Positions 35,523 through 45,341 are shown, numbered from the stretch's first letter. The stretch: 64,000 nucleotides of DNA from Sphingobacteriaceae bacterium GW460-11-11-14-LB5 (GCA_002151545.1 CP021237.1:1-64000); one strand, 5' to 3'. A program made the numbers and translations. The notes: generated by a model not told the origin, from the letters alone.

Positions 35523-37931
35523 ATGCACATGAAAAAAAACCTGATATTAAAATGTAGCACTTTAATAAGTGCTGCCATCTTCACGGCCCATTTGGCACAT
35601 GCACAACAAAAACCTTTACAGGTGAGTGGGATTTACCCGCATTTAGCCACATTTAACGAAAACTGGGAGAAGCAAAACTGGTTAAAACAGGGAGCAACCA
35701 AAAGTTATGGCGACGGGGGCGAAAACGGCATTGGTGCCATTACGCCCTGGGCTGGTAAACTTTGGATGGTAACCTACTCGCCACACATGCCCAAAGGAAG
35801 TTCTGATAAGTTGTACAGTATCGACAATAACCTTAATGTGACCATCCATCCGGAAAGCATTGGCGGCACACCAGCAAACCGGATGATCCACAAAGAATCG
35901 AACCAGTTAATTACCAGTAACTATTTTATCGATGATAAGGGAAAAGTGAGGGTTATTCCATTCTCGGTGATGCCGGGCAGGATGACCGCAACCACACGCC
36001 ACCTGAGTGATCCGGCCAATATGGTTTATTTTTACGATATGGAAGGGATGTTGTACGAAACCAATGTACACACATTGGCCGTAAAAAAACTATTTAACAA
36101 ACCCGTTCCAGGTTGGCATGGTAAAGGCGCTTATACTGCGCAGAAACAACTGGTGGTTGCCAACAATGGAGAGGAAGCCGTTTTTAAGCTTACAAAAGAC
36201 ATGCTTGAAGCCGGAGACTTACCAAAAAATGAGGAGGAAAAGGGCGTATTGGCTAGCTGGGATGGCAAAACATGGAAAATTATCGAACGCAGACAGTTTA
36301 CTGATGTTACAGGTCCGGGTGGTATTTATGGCTCGCCATCGGATAAAAGCCCTTTGTGGAGCATTGGCTGGGATAAACGTTCCGTGATGCTGAAATTATT
36401 AGATGGAGGGCAATGGTATACTTATCGTTTACCCAAAGCTGCCCACACTTACGATCATAGAGGAGGCTGGTATACCGAGTGGCCGCGCATTCGTGAGGTT
36501 GGCAACGGTAAAATGCTGATGGATATGCACGGTATGATGTACGATTTTCCTAAAACATTTTCACGGGCAAACAGTGGTGGTATTCAAGCGGTAAACAGTC
36601 ATTTGCGCTATATTCCCGATTTTTGCAGCTGGAATAATCAGATTGTAATCGCTACTGATGAAACAACTGTGCTGGAAAACCCCATGGCCGGTAGGTCCCA
36701 GTCTAATCTGTGGTTCGGGCAATGGAGCGATCTTAAGAACTGGGGTGGTGCAACAGGTTGGGGTGGCCCCTGGGATAATGACCAGGTGAAGGCAAATACA
36801 CCTTCTGATGCTTTTTTGATCAGTGGTTTTAATAAAAAGGTATTGCACCTTTCTCAAAAATCAAATCAGGCCGTTAGTTTCACCATCCAGATCGATAAAG
36901 CAGGCAATAACAAATGGGAAGATTATAAAACCATAACGCTTGCAGCCAATGCCTACCAGTATTTTATCTTTCCTGCTGATTTTAAGGCAACGTGGGTTCG
37001 TTTTAAGGCAAACAAAGATTGTAATGCTTCCGCGTTTTTTCATTTTACAGGTAAAATGCACGAAAGTAAAGACAATATGTTTAATAGTTTAGCCGGGATA
37101 AGCGAAAAAACGCCGGTTAATGAGAGCCTGATCCGTCCTTCGGGTTACAATAAAAACCTTCAGGTTTTAAACATCTCAAATGGCAAAAAACAATATCAGG
37201 AAGTGAACGAGAAATTGTCGTTTTTAAACACTACTGACGATAGTACCGCACAAATGGAGAAACTTCTGGCCCTTAAAAAAAGTTATGAGGTTGATGAGGC
37301 ATCGATTATCATCAAAGATAAAACCGGAACTTTCCGTTTGCCAAAAGGATCTGATGACTATGAACTTTTCCCTTATCGGGATAAACGGGAAGTGGAATCA
37401 GAGCGATTTATGTTAAACGTGCAAGGTACTTTTTATGAGGTGGGCCGCGAATCGGGCTTTAATGCCATTCGTCCGGTTACCACACACCATAAAAAAATAA
37501 CAGACTTTTGTACCTGGAGAGGTTTATTGGTATTGAGTGGAACCAAGAAAGGTGCACAGGCAGACGGACATTATTTTGGCGACCAGGATAATGGCCTATG
37601 GTATGGAGGAATTGATGATTTATGGAAAATGGGCAAGCCAACAGGTAAAGGAGGCGTATGGAAAAATACCACTGTTCAAGCAAATGATCCTTCATTACCT
37701 TATTTAATGACTGGCTATGACCAGAAAAAAGTAAGCATTACCGCCGATAAAGAGGTGAAAATTACACTTGAAGTTGATTTCGATTTAACAGGCTTTTACC
37801 CTTATAAAACCTTTACGCTAAAAGCCGGAGAAACCATTAATTATACATTCCCTGATGGTTTTAGTGCACACTGGATAAGGGCAACTGCAAATAAAGACTG
37901 CCAATCGACGGTAACGTTTACTTATTGGTAA
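35523..37931 (+). CDS. Large secreted protein of unknown function with internal duplication, SusCD-linked
   Basis: This 802-residue protein has a signal peptide (AHLAHAQQ, cleavage near residue 28) and no TM helix or known catalytic motif that I recognise. The first part (about 40-330) is rich in short WDGK/ISSYF-like strands, suggestive of a beta-propeller. Two copies of a module of about 170 residues follow, around 335-508 and 628-801. Matched landmarks are PDFCSWNNQIVI and TDFCTWRGLLVL; NLWFGQWSDL and GLWYGGIDDL; WVRFKANKDC and WIRATANKDC. It follows the SusD gene by 41 bp and is likely cotranscribed. It may be the surface enzyme or binding protein of this locus. ATGs at 35523 and 35529 are both possible. 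Confidence 0.8.
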   Translation: MHMKKNLILKCSTLISAAIFTAHLAHAQQKPLQVSGIYPHLATFNENWEKQNWLKQGATKSYGDGGENGIGAITPWAGKLWMVTYSPHMPKGSSDKLYSIDNNLNVTIHPESIGGTPANRMIHKESNQLITSNYFIDDKGKVRVIPFSVMPGRMTATTRHLSDPANMVYFYDMEGMLYETNVHTLAVKKLFNKPVPGWHGKGAYTAQKQLVVANNGEEAVFKLTKDMLEAGDLPKNEEEKGVLASWDGKTWKIIERRQFTDVTGPGGIYGSPSDKSPLWSIGWDKRSVMLKLLDGGQWYTYRLPKAAHTYDHRGGWYTEWPRIREVGNGKMLMDMHGMMYDFPKTFSRANSGGIQAVNSHLRYIPDFCSWNNQIVIATDETTVLENPMAGRSQSNLWFGQWSDLKNWGGATGWGGPWDNDQVKANTPSDAFLISGFNKKVLHLSQKSNQAVSFTIQIDKAGNNKWEDYKTITLAANAYQYFIFPADFKATWVRFKANKDCNASAFFHFTGKMHESKDNMFNSLAGISEKTPVNESLIRPSGYNKNLQVLNISNGKKQYQEVNEKLSFLNTTDDSTAQMEKLLALKKSYEVDEASIIIKDKTGTFRLPKGSDDYELFPYRDKREVESERFMLNVQGTFYEVGRESGFNAIRPVTTHHKKITDFCTWRGLLVLSGTKKGAQADGHYFGDQDNGLWYGGIDDLWKMGKPTGKGGVWKNTTVQANDPSLPYLMTGYDQKKVSITADKEVKITLEVDFDLTGFYPYKTFTLKAGETINYTFPDGFSAHWIRATANKDCQSTVTFTYW

Positions 37932-38117
37932 TAAAGATTAGAATTGCAGTATATATCAAGTGTTTTTATTATTCTGATTATTAGGGTTTTATGTGTACAT
38001 ATTTTTGGATAGGTACTGGATAAGCTTAAATTATGAATTATGATGGAGAGCACTTATAATTGCACACCAATTGGATATTAGGGATATCTAGTGAGCGTCG
38101 TTTAGGGATGATAGCGC

Positions 38118-38154
38118 AATCAATACAAGGGCGTTCTAGCCCTTGTACTTGATT
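38118..38154. repeat. Strong hairpin AATCAATACAAGGGC / GCCCTTGTACTTGATT
   Basis: The arms at 38118-38132 and 38139-38154 are complementary except for one bulge and enclose GTTCTA. No T-run follows, so it is not an ordinary terminator. Confidence 0.75.
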
Positions 38155-38289
38155 TAATTTGATCGCTTTTTCGATAATGATAAATTCTTCTCTTTCATTT
38201 AACCCTTACTTGATTTGCAATTAATATACCTGATGTACTTTTGAACTATAAATATTTGGTTAGTATTTATAAGGTTTAGTTGATTAATA

Positions 38290-38320
38290 AAAGCCACGAT
38301 GTGTTCATTGTGGCTTTTTT
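38290..38320 (+). terminator. Rho-independent terminator
   Basis: AAAGCCAC..ATG and CAT..GTGGCTTTT pair, followed by a run of six T. It lies about 360 bp after the SusCD-linked operon; it could end a readthrough transcript. Confidence 0.75.
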
Positions 38321-38641
38321 ACGTTTTAACCGCCATCATTTTTAATTCTTATTACTTCACGCAATTAAAACAGCTTTCCTGTTTCCTGATTGGTTGAATT
38401 TTGGTTGCATTTGAGCAATGATGTAAATAAATCCTGTTTTATTTAATTTAAAGTGCTGTATTTAGGGTTTTATTGTCAAATTGCATCCTGATTGGTATAA
38501 ATAATCAGATTTTTTTGTAGTCTTACCGAAATTATAGCTTCAAATAGAAGATGTAACTGAAACCATTGCAGGTTACCTTTTTGCAAGCCAAAAATGCTTC
38601 ATCAACCTGGAAAACCTGCTTTGAAAATATTATATTAGTAT

Positions 38642-39238
38642 ATGCAAATTAAGGAATTGGGAGAGGAACGAGATTTAATGCTCAAAATAGCTGTTGGCGA
38701 TCAACAGGCCTTTCGCTTGATCTTTGATGCTTATAAAAATAAAGTTTTTTCATACGCCAACCGGTACCTGAAATCTAAAGAAAGAGCTGAAGAGGTCGTT
38801 CAGGAAACCTTCCTTAAAATCTGGTTAAAGAGAGAAAGTCTGGGCACAATTGAAAACTTTGGTGGATACATTCGAAGAATAGCTGTTAATCTTACTTTAG
38901 ACTCCCTTCGGGCTATTGCCGCTGAAAATAAAACAACAGACTTGCAAAAAGTGGTTTGGATGGAACAGGACACCGGAACCGAAGATACCATTATGCGAAA
39001 AGATGCGGAAAGTTATGTTGATCAATTACTGGATAAACTACCCAAACAGCAAGGACTGGTTTACCGGATGTGCCATATTGAAGGTATGAAACAAAAAGAA
39101 GTTGCAGAAATACTCCATATTGCGCCCGCTACTGTTAAGGTTCATTTAAGAGAAGCCCTAAAAACATTACGAACCATGGTAGATAAAAATAATACCATAC
39201 CACTTATATCTTTCGTTTTTATCGGATTGCTAAAATAA
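38642..39238 (+). CDS. ECF-type RNA polymerase sigma factor (FecI/RpoE-like)
   Basis: This 198-residue sigma factor has region 2 (about 20-90: FRLIFDAYKNKVFSYANRYL, then EEVVQETFLKIWLKRE). Region 4 (about 130-180) contains KLPKQQGLVYRMCHIEGMKQKEVAEILHIAPATVKVHLREAL split across its helix-turn-helix. A hydrophobic tail (IPLISFVFIGLLK) ends it, as in many Bacteroidota ECF factors. It is the first gene of the sigma/FecR/SusC/SusD locus and should drive the SusC promoter once released by the FecR partner 157 bp downstream. Confidence 0.95.
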   Translation: MQIKELGEERDLMLKIAVGDQQAFRLIFDAYKNKVFSYANRYLKSKERAEEVVQETFLKIWLKRESLGTIENFGGYIRRIAVNLTLDSLRAIAAENKTTDLQKVVWMEQDTGTEDTIMRKDAESYVDQLLDKLPKQQGLVYRMCHIEGMKQKEVAEILHIAPATVKVHLREALKTLRTMVDKNNTIPLISFVFIGLLK

Positions 39239-39395
39239 TGTAATCCATTCCTGTTTTATATCGCTTTTCTTTTAAATGTGGTTGGAGTTTTAAAATATTT
39301 TAAAAAAAAATATTTTTTGACTACCCCTTTTTATGCTTTTCAAACGTCAACCTTTAAAACGAACATAATAATATCTTTTCTATATCGCCATTTGT

Positions 39396-40388
39396 ATGAA
39401 AAATGAAGAAATAAGTGAACTTCTGGAGAAGTATGCTCAAAATACTATCTCAGAAGAAGAAAAGAGCGTTTTATTTAATCATCTTAACGCCTCAAACAAT
39501 GTTGAATTTGAAAAACGCTTCATGGAAAAAGATTGGGATTTATTCCAATCGAACGAAACTATAGCAGAAAGTAAGGCCAATACAATTTTTAATGAAATTG
39601 TTGGTGAGGAAGAAAAAAAGTCATTTAAATTAAATTTTGCCTGGATAGGTTGGGCTGCTGTATTATTGATTGCCGGTTTTTCTACTTTTTATTTTTTAAA
39701 GCCTTCAACGCAAAAAATAACGGCTAAAGCTAATGTAGCAGTACTTAATGTGGTGGCAGAAACGGAGCATAAAAAAATTGTATTACCAGATGGGAGTACC
39801 GTGATATTAAACAATGGGGCAGTGTTGCTGTATCCCAAACATTTTGATGGAAATACCAGAGAGGTTACCCTAAAAGGTGAAGGCTATTTTGATATCGTTC
39901 ATGATCAGGCTAAGCCATTTATTGTTTATGCGGGAAAAGTGAAAACAACCGTTTTAGGTACTGCTTTTAATATTAAAGCTATTGAGGGGCAGAAAGTTGT
40001 GATCACGGTAACCCGTGGAAAAGTAAGTGTACAGGATCATCAAACACTATTAGGGGTACTTACGCCTAATCAACAGCTCACCTTTGATGAGAAAAGAAAA
40101 ATGCCAAGTTTGACCAAAGTGATCTCGCAAGAGGTTGTAGACTGGCAGGCAAAAGATATTTTCTTTGAAGACATCACGATGAAGGATGCTATTGAAGTAT
40201 TGGCTAAACGCTTCGGAACCAAAATTACTTTTGTAGATGATCATGGTAAAAACTGTCGCTTTACCACAACTTTTCAGAAAGGAGAAAGTTTAGAGGAGAT
40301 TTTGCAGGTAATAACTTCTTTTAATAATGCAACATACGCAACCAAGGCCAATGAGATTTTTATTTCGGGTAAGGATTGCAATAATTAA
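39396..40388 (+). CDS. FecR family anti-sigma factor with DUF4974 C-terminus
   Basis: This 330-residue single-pass membrane protein has an N-terminal cytoplasmic part (1-80) that should bind the sigma factor and a TM helix (about 81-101, WIGWAAVLLIAGFSTFYFL). The periplasmic FecR domain (about 118-215) contains LPDGSTVILNNGAVLLYPKHF and AKPFIVYAGKVKTTVLGTAFNIKA. DUF4974 (about 255-325) is seen as DIFFEDITMKDAIEVLAKRFG and the CRFTTTFQKGESLEEILQ segment. It relays occupancy of the STN-bearing SusC downstream to the sigma factor upstream. Confidence 0.95.
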   Translation: MKNEEISELLEKYAQNTISEEEKSVLFNHLNASNNVEFEKRFMEKDWDLFQSNETIAESKANTIFNEIVGEEEKKSFKLNFAWIGWAAVLLIAGFSTFYFLKPSTQKITAKANVAVLNVVAETEHKKIVLPDGSTVILNNGAVLLYPKHFDGNTREVTLKGEGYFDIVHDQAKPFIVYAGKVKTTVLGTAFNIKAIEGQKVVITVTRGKVSVQDHQTLLGVLTPNQQLTFDEKRKMPSLTKVISQEVVDWQAKDIFFEDITMKDAIEVLAKRFGTKITFVDDHGKNCRFTTTFQKGESLEEILQVITSFNNATYATKANEIFISGKDCNN

Positions 40389-40426
40389 ATAATCAATATC
40401 AACTAAAACCAAACAAACCAAACTAC

Positions 40427-40569
40427 ATGAAAGAACTCTACTATTTCCACATTTGATGAAAAAATCTCCCTGTCCTTGCGAGACAGAGAGATAAAATTTG
40501 CACTGTTCCAGCTGGAATTGGAACAGGATGTATTAAACAATTTAGGCATCATTTAAAACATTTAAAATT
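40427..40569 (+). promoter_or_regulatory. Structured leader ahead of the STN-SusC gene
   Basis: This 143-nt leader holds two hairpins: CTCCCTGTC/GACAGAGAG at 40466-40490 and CTGTTCC/GGAACAG at 40503-40526. Two mini reading frames precede SusC: 9 codons from ATG 40427 and 12 codons from ATG 40456. The second ATG overlaps the first stop (TGATG). Whether the leader peptides are made is unknown. Confidence 0.45.
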
Positions 40570-43500
40570 ATGAAATTTTCTGCACAATCAGCAGAGGGCG
40601 GGAATCCCTGTAAGAAATTTTTCGCTTCTAAAAAATCACGATATCTAATTCGTCAGATTATGCGTTTAAGCTTTGTACTAGCTATAATAACCTTTACCAC
40701 CTCTTCATTAATCTTTGCTTCTTATACCAAAGGTCAATCGATCGCCAATACAGAAGTTATACTTGGATTAAATCATGAGAGTGTATTTTCTGCTATTGAA
40801 AAAATTCAAAAGCAAACACCTTTTATCTTTATTTATAGAAATACCGATCTTAAAGAATTAAAGGAAATCAATATCCCGGTTCAAAAACGTACCGTTCAGG
40901 AACTGCTTGATGTGCTGTTTAACTCCAAACGTTTTAAAATAACCCAGTTAAATAACAGGATTTTAATTTCATCGATAAAACCGGAAGTTAAAGCTCTGCC
41001 GGTTGATATCCGGATTTCAGGTATTGTAGTAGATGAGGATGGCGTTCCCATTCCCGGTGTATCAATAATACTGAAACAAAACAATAAGGCAAGTACAGCG
41101 ACTGACAGAAACGGCCAGTTTGGAATTAATCTTCCCGATGAAGGAACCAAAGTGCTTCTTTTTACCTGTATCGGCTATCAGAATACAGAACAGGTGATTG
41201 GCGCAGAAAATTCGTACAAGATTGTAATGAAACCTTCGGTAGGTAGCCTGAATGAGGTGCAGATTATTGGTTACGGTACAACAACCAGAAAAACGAGTAC
41301 AGGATCTATTGCTTCTATTACGGCAAAAGAGCTTGAAAAACAACCTGTTGGTAATCCATTAGCTGCACTATCTGGCAGAATGTCGGGCGTATTGATTGCG
41401 CAGAATAATGGTGTTCCGGGTGGAGCCGTTCAGGTGCAGATCAGGGGCCAGAATTCGCTTAGCTCTGGAGGGATTCCCTTGTATGTGATTGATGGTGTCC
41501 CGTTTACCAATTTTAATGGAGGCTCGCCTGCAACAGATAACTTAAATGCTTTTGGAACGTCGGGGGCCAGTGGAGGTGTAAGTCCTTTTAGTATGATCAA
41601 CCCTTCTGATATTGAGCGTATCGATATTTTGAAAGATGCTGATGCGACTTCAATTTATGGATCAAGAGGTGCAAATGGCGTAGTTTTAATTACGACTAAA
41701 AAAGGAAAATCGGGAAAAGTAAAAGTTGGTGTAAATTTTAGTTCAGGTTTTACTGAGCTCAACCGCTTTATACCTACGTTAGATTTGCAGCAATACCTGG
41801 CGTTAAGAAAAGAAGCTTTTAAAAACGATGGTGTTACCCCTACGGCTACCAATGCGCCAGATTTAACCGTTTGGGACCAGAACAATTCTACCGATTTTCA
41901 AAAACTGCTCATTGGAAACCGGGGCCACATTACCGATGTTCAAGGATCAATGTCGGGTGGTAACGAGCAAACCCGTTTTTTCTTTAACTCGGCATACCGC
42001 AGAGAAAGTACCGTTTTTTTAGGCGACAATAGCGATAAAAGATTCTCGTCGAGACTAAACTTAGATCATAGCTCTCTAAATAAGAAATTCAATGCTTCAT
42101 TTTCGGTGAGCTATAGTAACGATAATACCAACATACCAACCTCTGATGTATCATCGGTATATAATCTGCCGCCAAATCTGCCACTTTATGATGCCGCGGG
42201 TAAATTATTCTGGGCTACTGGTTTTACAAATCCTTTGGCCAGTTTATTAAGAAGATATAACGGGGTAACGAATAATTTAATCGCCAATGCCAATCTTAAA
42301 TATACCATTTTTCCAGGTTTAACGGCTAAAACTAATTTTGGTTATACCAATACCAGGCTCGAGCAGGTTGCCACTACACCTGCATCATCTCAAAATCCGG
42401 CCAACAACCCAACAAGTTCTGCCAATTTTACCAACCTTAACGCCCAGAACTGGATTGTGGAACCCACTTTAGATTATGTAAAAAACATTGGGGAGGGCAC
42501 ATTAACCGCGCTTATCGGAACAAGTTTTCAGCAAAATACCTCAAATGGGCTTTATCTTTCCGGAACCAACTATAGTAACGAGGCGCTATTGGGCACATTA
42601 GGAGCTGCAGGTACCACTACGGTATTGTACAACAATATTATTAAGTATAAATATGATGCTGTTTTTGCCAAACTAAATTACGAATGGAAAGAAAAATACC
42701 TTTTCAATGCTACATTTAGAAGAGATGGTTCTTCAAGATTTGGTCCGGTTAACCGTTTTGGTAATTTCGGAGCAGTTGGTGCAGGCTGGGTATTCTCTCA
42801 GGAAGATTTTGTAAAAGATAACCTACCCTTTCTTAGCTTCGGTAAATTGAGGGGAAGTTACGGAACAACAGGTAACGATCAGATTTCTAACTTTATTTAT
42901 CTGCCTTTATACTCGAGCACTACAGCTTATCTGGGAAATGCGGCTACGAGTATAGCAACACTTCCAAATGAAGATATTAAATGGGAAACGACTAAAAAAT
43001 TAGAATTTGCCATTGATTTGGGTTTCCTAAAGGATCGTATTTCATTTACGGCCAATTATTACAGAAACCGATCATCAGATCAGATTACATTTAATGCCTT
43101 GCCAACACAAAGCGGATACAACAGTTATACCACCAACCTTCCGGCGTCTATTCAGAATAAAGGTTTAGAATTGGAGCTTAACTCAACAAATATCGTATCA
43201 AGCAATTTTTCGTGGAAAACTTCGGCAAACATTACCTTCACCGATAACAAATTATTAGATTTTCCAAGTCTTGATAAGTCGTTTTATGCTTCAACTTATG
43301 TAGTTGGTGAATCCATTAATCTGATCCGTCTTTACCATTACCTGGGTGTAAATCCAGCCAATGGAACCGCCATGTTTGAAGATAGAGATGGGGATGGAAG
43401 TATTACGACAAATGATCGTTACGTAGCTGATTTGGGTACGCCATTCTTTGGAGGATTTAACAACACGTTTACTTACAAAAATTTCGAGCTGGGTATATTT

Positions 43501-43953
43501 TTTCAGTTTAACCACCGTTTTGGCGTAACCAAGATTTTAAATACCAGGCCAGGTGCATTGGTAAACCAGAATAATTATTGGGCCGGCAGGTGGTCGCCTA
43601 CCAACACCAGCAGTGATATTCCAGGTGCTTCTGCTACGCCAGGTACAGCCATTTATGCCTCATACAACAATTATACATCGTCTGATGCGGTTTACGGAGA
43701 TGCTTCTTATTTAAAACTCAGATCGGTTAATTTATCGTATTCGTTACCAGCCGAATGGCTTAAGCATATCAAGATGTCTGGTTGCAGTGTGTTTGTTCAG
43801 GGACAGAACCTCTATACCTGGTCGAAAAACAAATATATTCTTGATACCGAAACCACCGTTCAAGGCGGACCTTCAGGCTTAGGTACCGGTACAATTGGTC
43901 AGGTTTTGCCTCCGTTAAGAACAATTGTTTTTGGTATTAACTGTTCATTTTAA
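40570..43953 (+). CDS. SusC/RagA family TonB-linked transporter with STN signalling domain
   Basis: This 1,127-residue protein starts with an unusually long signal region (RYLIRQIMRLSFVLAIITF). An STN (secretin/TonB N-terminal) domain follows, with VILGLNHESVFSAIEKIQKQ and IPVQKRTVQELLDVLF. Next come a carboxypeptidase-regulatory-like domain (ISGIVVDEDGVPIPGVSIIL), a plug (YVIDGVPFTNFNG, LKDADATSIYGSRGANGVVLITTKKGKSG divided over two strands) and a barrel ending TIVFGINCSF. The STN domain and the sigma/FecR genes directly upstream show that it is a transducer as well as a transporter. The SusD partner begins 11 bp after its stop. Confidence 0.96.
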   Translation: MKFSAQSAEGGNPCKKFFASKKSRYLIRQIMRLSFVLAIITFTTSSLIFASYTKGQSIANTEVILGLNHESVFSAIEKIQKQTPFIFIYRNTDLKELKEINIPVQKRTVQELLDVLFNSKRFKITQLNNRILISSIKPEVKALPVDIRISGIVVDEDGVPIPGVSIILKQNNKASTATDRNGQFGINLPDEGTKVLLFTCIGYQNTEQVIGAENSYKIVMKPSVGSLNEVQIIGYGTTTRKTSTGSIASITAKELEKQPVGNPLAALSGRMSGVLIAQNNGVPGGAVQVQIRGQNSLSSGGIPLYVIDGVPFTNFNGGSPATDNLNAFGTSGASGGVSPFSMINPSDIERIDILKDADATSIYGSRGANGVVLITTKKGKSGKVKVGVNFSSGFTELNRFIPTLDLQQYLALRKEAFKNDGVTPTATNAPDLTVWDQNNSTDFQKLLIGNRGHITDVQGSMSGGNEQTRFFFNSAYRRESTVFLGDNSDKRFSSRLNLDHSSLNKKFNASFSVSYSNDNTNIPTSDVSSVYNLPPNLPLYDAAGKLFWATGFTNPLASLLRRYNGVTNNLIANANLKYTIFPGLTAKTNFGYTNTRLEQVATTPASSQNPANNPTSSANFTNLNAQNWIVEPTLDYVKNIGEGTLTALIGTSFQQNTSNGLYLSGTNYSNEALLGTLGAAGTTTVLYNNIIKYKYDAVFAKLNYEWKEKYLFNATFRRDGSSRFGPVNRFGNFGAVGAGWVFSQEDFVKDNLPFLSFGKLRGSYGTTGNDQISNFIYLPLYSSTTAYLGNAATSIATLPNEDIKWETTKKLEFAIDLGFLKDRISFTANYYRNRSSDQITFNALPTQSGYNSYTTNLPASIQNKGLELELNSTNIVSSNFSWKTSANITFTDNKLLDFPSLDKSFYASTYVVGESINLIRLYHYLGVNPANGTAMFEDRDGDGSITTNDRYVADLGTPFFGGFNNTFTYKNFELGIFFQFNHRFGVTKILNTRPGALVNQNNYWAGRWSPTNTSSDIPGASATPGTAIYASYNNYTSSDAVYGDASYLKLRSVNLSYSLPAEWLKHIKMSGCSVFVQGQNLYTWSKNKYILDTETTVQGGPSGLGTGTIGQVLPPLRTIVFGINCSF

Positions 43954-43964
43954 CTGATAAAATC

Positions 43965-45341
43965 ATGAAAAAAATATATAAAAATTTCTTTTATAAAATG
44001 TTAATGATCGGAACAGTTTTAACTGTTTCATCCTGTAAAAAATTCGTAGAATTGGGTGCTCCGCCGACACAAATTTTATTTGAGGATGCATTTAAAACAG
44101 ATGCATCTGCACAGAGTACCATATTGGGCTTATATTCTTCCGGTACATCGGCAACAGGTATTATTTTAAATTCAACTATACTTTCAGGCCTGTCTGCAGA
44201 TGATCTTCAGTATAATTCTACTGATGCTGTTCTGCAGGAATTTGCAAATAATGCATTAACCAACACGAATAGTACGGTAGCCAACTTTTGGGCATCGTAT
44301 TATGGTTTTGTTAAAAATTGCAATAATGCAATTAGTGGCCTAACCGCTTCAACAAGTTTAACCCCGGGTGTTAAAAACCAGTTATTGGGCGAAGCAAAAT
44401 TTATGCGAGCCCTTGCCTATTTTTATCTGGTAAACTTATATGGCGATGTACCCTTACCGTTAAAGGATGATTATTCAGCTTTCGAAAATGCAACCTTACC
44501 CAGAACAGCCTCAGCTCAGGTTTATGCACAGATTGTGAAAGATTTAACCGATGCACAAAGTTTATTGCCTCCTGCCTATACCGGAACATTTAGGGCGCGA
44601 ATTAATAAGTATGCCGCAACCACTCTTTTGGCACGTGTTTACCTTTATCAAAAAGATTATGTTAATGCAGAGGCTCAGGCTACTCAGGTAATTAGTGCCG
44701 GTGTTTATAGCTTACCAACGCCTGATGCTGCCTTTGTAAATAATAGCAATGAAATTATCTGGCAAGTTGCAAATACAACAGGTGTTTCGATTTATGGTGG
44801 CGTTTATGTGACAACAGCAACAGTAGTTCCGGCATTTTCACTGGCAGATGCAACATATCAAAGTTTTGAATCCATTACTGATTTACGAAGAACTGCCTGG
44901 GCTACACCAAAAACCATTTCAGGAAAAACCTACTATGGCATCAGCAAGTATAAATTCGGAACAGGCAGTGGCAACGAGTATAATGTTGCTTTAAGGTTTG
45001 CGGAGCTTTATTTAATCCGTGCAGAGGCCCGCGCACAGCAAAACAATCTTTCAGGAGCAAAAACTGATATCGATATGGTGAGAACCAGAGCAGGATTAGC
45101 AGGTGTAAGTGCGGCTTTAGATCAGTCACAAATGTTAACGGCTATTGAACAGGAACGAAAAGTAGAGCTTTTTGGCGAGTGGGGACATCGCTGGTTAGAT
45201 TTAAAAAGAACTGGTCGTGCAAATGCAGTAATTAGCTCATTAAAACCAACCTGGAAATCAACTTCCATTTTATTTCCAATTCCGCAGACACAGATTCTTG
45301 TTAATCCTTCGTTAACACAAAATCCAGGTTATCAAAATTAA
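43965..45341 (+). CDS. SusD/RagB family outer-membrane lipoprotein
   Basis: This 458-residue SusD protein has a lipobox in TVSSC after a hydrophobic signal (MLMIGTVLTV). It has the SusD helices LLGEAKFMRALAYFYLVNLYGDVPLP and NKYAATTLLARVYLYQKDYVNAEAQ, given here only by landmarks. The EQERKVELFGEWGHRWLDLKR motif and a C-terminus SLTQNPGYQN are also present. It is shorter than the SusD at 33745, as is common in sigma/FecR-controlled loci. It is the binding partner of the STN-SusC. Confidence 0.94.
   Translation: MKKIYKNFFYKMLMIGTVLTVSSCKKFVELGAPPTQILFEDAFKTDASAQSTILGLYSSGTSATGIILNSTILSGLSADDLQYNSTDAVLQEFANNALTNTNSTVANFWASYYGFVKNCNNAISGLTASTSLTPGVKNQLLGEAKFMRALAYFYLVNLYGDVPLPLKDDYSAFENATLPRTASAQVYAQIVKDLTDAQSLLPPAYTGTFRARINKYAATTLLARVYLYQKDYVNAEAQATQVISAGVYSLPTPDAAFVNNSNEIIWQVANTTGVSIYGGVYVTTATVVPAFSLADATYQSFESITDLRRTAWATPKTISGKTYYGISKYKFGTGSGNEYNVALRFAELYLIRAEARAQQNNLSGAKTDIDMVRTRAGLAGVSAALDQSQMLTAIEQERKVELFGEWGHRWLDLKRTGRANAVISSLKPTWKSTSILFPIPQTQILVNPSLTQNPGYQN

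Larger units (their letters stand above)
37932..38641. other. 710-bp gap: hairpin and terminator, no gene
   Basis: No gene is supported. The gap holds a 15-bp hairpin at 38118-38154 and a terminator at 38290-38320. The rest is A/T-rich and featureless. I found no TTTG-N19-TAnnTTTG promoter before the ECF sigma gene. Confidence 0.7.
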
